In this document: piece after piece, positions 63,208 through 64,000 of the stretch | Numbering within the stretch: position 1 is the stretch's first letter | How the letters are laid out: every line of letters starts with the position of its first letter | Assembly: GCF_902859645.1 (NCBI RefSeq) | Contig: NZ_CADIJR010000013.1 | Location: forward strand, 1-64,000 | Length of the DNA stretch: 64,000 bases | Reading direction: 5' to 3' | Origin: Achromobacter insuavis | Lineage (GTDB): Bacteria; Pseudomonadota; Gammaproteobacteria; Burkholderiales; Burkholderiaceae_B | Translations under genes and position numbers: made by a program | Notes under the pieces: generated by a model | What the model saw: only the letters and a program-made list of their open reading frames with translations | Told to the model about the DNA's origin: nothing | Databases searched by the model: none

Positions 63208-64000
63208 TCAGGTGCCGGTGCGGGGCTGCCGCGCCGCCTGATCCTCGGCGTCGGGCTCGGCCGGCGCCGGTTCGGCCGCGGCGGTCATGGCCGCGATGGG
63301 AGGATCCACCGCCCCGGCGCCTTCCACCGGCGCCGTGGCTGGCGCGGCCGAGGGGTCCGGCTGCACCATCTCGATGCCGATATCGTTTTCCACATCCACC
63401 CGCGGGTCGAGCACGGCGGCGGCCGGCGAGCTTTGCAGCGTGTCCGGCATCGGCACGAAATGCACCGGCGCTTCCTCGACCTGGTGGGCGCCGGTGACGC
63501 GCGTCGGGCGCACCTGCCACACCAGGATCAGCGCGCAGGCCGAGATGAAGACGTAATACATGCTGGGGCCGGCCAGCGACATCAAGAGGCCCGCGATCAT
63601 CGGGCCGACACAGGCGCCGACGCCGTAGGTCATGAGCAGCACCGCCGACAGGCTGACGCGGCGCTCGGATTCGACGTGATCGTTGGCGAAGGCGGCGCCC
63701 AGCGGATACAGGGTGAACTGCAGGATGCCGAAGACGCAGGACATGGCCACCAGCGCCCAATAGGGCAAGGTCAGCCAGCCCCACATGACGGTCGGCAAGA
63801 TCACCAGCAACAGCGCATTGAAGCGGATCAGGCCGGCGCGGTTGATGCGGTCGGACAGCCAGCCCATGGGCCATTGCGACAGCAGCCCGGCGGTGACGGC
63901 GGCGGCCACGAACACGGCGGCCTGCGAGGTCGTCAGGCCGTGCTTGGCGCCGTACACGGCCGCCAGGCCGTAGAAGGCGCCGGACAGGTTGCCGGCCACG
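63208..64000 (-). CDS. MFS transporter, N-terminus beyond the window
   Basis: The visible 264 residues are the C-terminal half of a major-facilitator protein: VFVAAAVTAGLLSQWPMGWL, SDRINRAGLIRFNALLLVIL (the loop motif between helices), FGILQFTLYPLGAAFANDHV and VGPMIAGLLMSLAGPSMYYV. A long Ala/Pro/Glu-rich cytosolic tail (last 90 residues) is unusual. The frame is open to the window edge, so the start is not seen. Function unknown. Confidence 0.85.
   Translation of the reverse strand, partial: VAGNLSGAFYGLAAVYGAKHGLTTSQAAVFVAAAVTAGLLSQWPMGWLSDRINRAGLIRFNALLLVILPTVMWGWLTLPYWALVAMSCVFGILQFTLYPLGAAFANDHVESERRVSLSAVLLMTYGVGACVGPMIAGLLMSLAGPSMYYVFISACALILVWQVRPTRVTGAHQVEEAPVHFVPMPDTLQSSPAAAVLDPRVDVENDIGIEMVQPDPSAAPATAPVEGAGAVDPPIAAMTAAAEPAPAEPDAEDQAARQPRTGT

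Overview
The window looks like a chromosomal segment of a high-GC betaproteobacterium of the Alcaligenaceae (Achromobacter/Bordetella type), inferred from the gene orders queA-tgt-yajC-secD-secF and miaB-phoH-ybeY-corC-lnt, the GC-rich third positions and the tRNA clusters. It is carrying a conjugative element of about 42 kb.

Layout. 1-6057 is core chromosome: queuosine synthesis (queA, tgt), then the Sec accessory genes yajC, secD, secF and a strong intrinsic terminator. About 6052-48100 is an integrative and conjugative element (ICE) of the Tn4371 type. It is bounded by the 8-mer TTTTTTAT at 6052-6059 and 48093-48100, and the left copy lies in the T-tract of the secF terminator. The backbone runs: tyrosine integrase, DUF932 protein, ParB-like protein, DUF2958 and DUF2285 proteins, small HTH protein, RepA with an iteron array, ParA and partner, DUF2840 protein, TraF, VirD2-type relaxase, TraR (LysR), TraG (VirD4), RHH protein, trbBCDEJ-trbK-like-trbLFGI and a DUF2274 protein. 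48222-63999 is mostly core chromosome: a toxin-antitoxin pair just outside the inferred attR, a VOC protein, an AlaX-type editing protein, a PAP2 phosphatase, miaB-phoH-ybeY-corC-lnt, an aldo/keto reductase, two tandem Ala-Glu-Asp tRNA clusters, a PAS-LuxR regulator, bioB, a DMT exporter and a partial MFS transporter.

ICE cargo. Next to int are a RelE/XRE toxin-antitoxin pair and two facing, lower-GC gene clusters that look like immune systems. The plus-strand cluster (8337-11232) encodes a TIR-like protein, an Nmad2 nucleotide-modification protein, a MazG pyrophosphohydrolase with C-terminal extension and a uracil-DNA-glycosylase-like protein, with overlapping or nearly abutting reading frames. 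The minus-strand cluster (15265-11307) encodes a ThsB-like TIR protein, a SLOG-patatin fusion, a second TIR protein with unknown flanking domains and a stand-alone SLOG protein. The second cluster has the logic of Thoeris (TIR makes a nucleotide signal, a SLOG domain senses it, an effector kills), but the effector is a patatin lipase where classical ThsA has Sir2. This is the best candidate for an undescribed system here.

Other cargo is an IS110-family insertion, a PadR-chrA chromate module, an XRE regulator, and a SulP-UspA pair with a strongly structured leader between the relaxase gene and traR. A small backbone gene (18875-19086) carries a one-base frameshift. All functional calls are from reading sequence and motifs; no database search was run.
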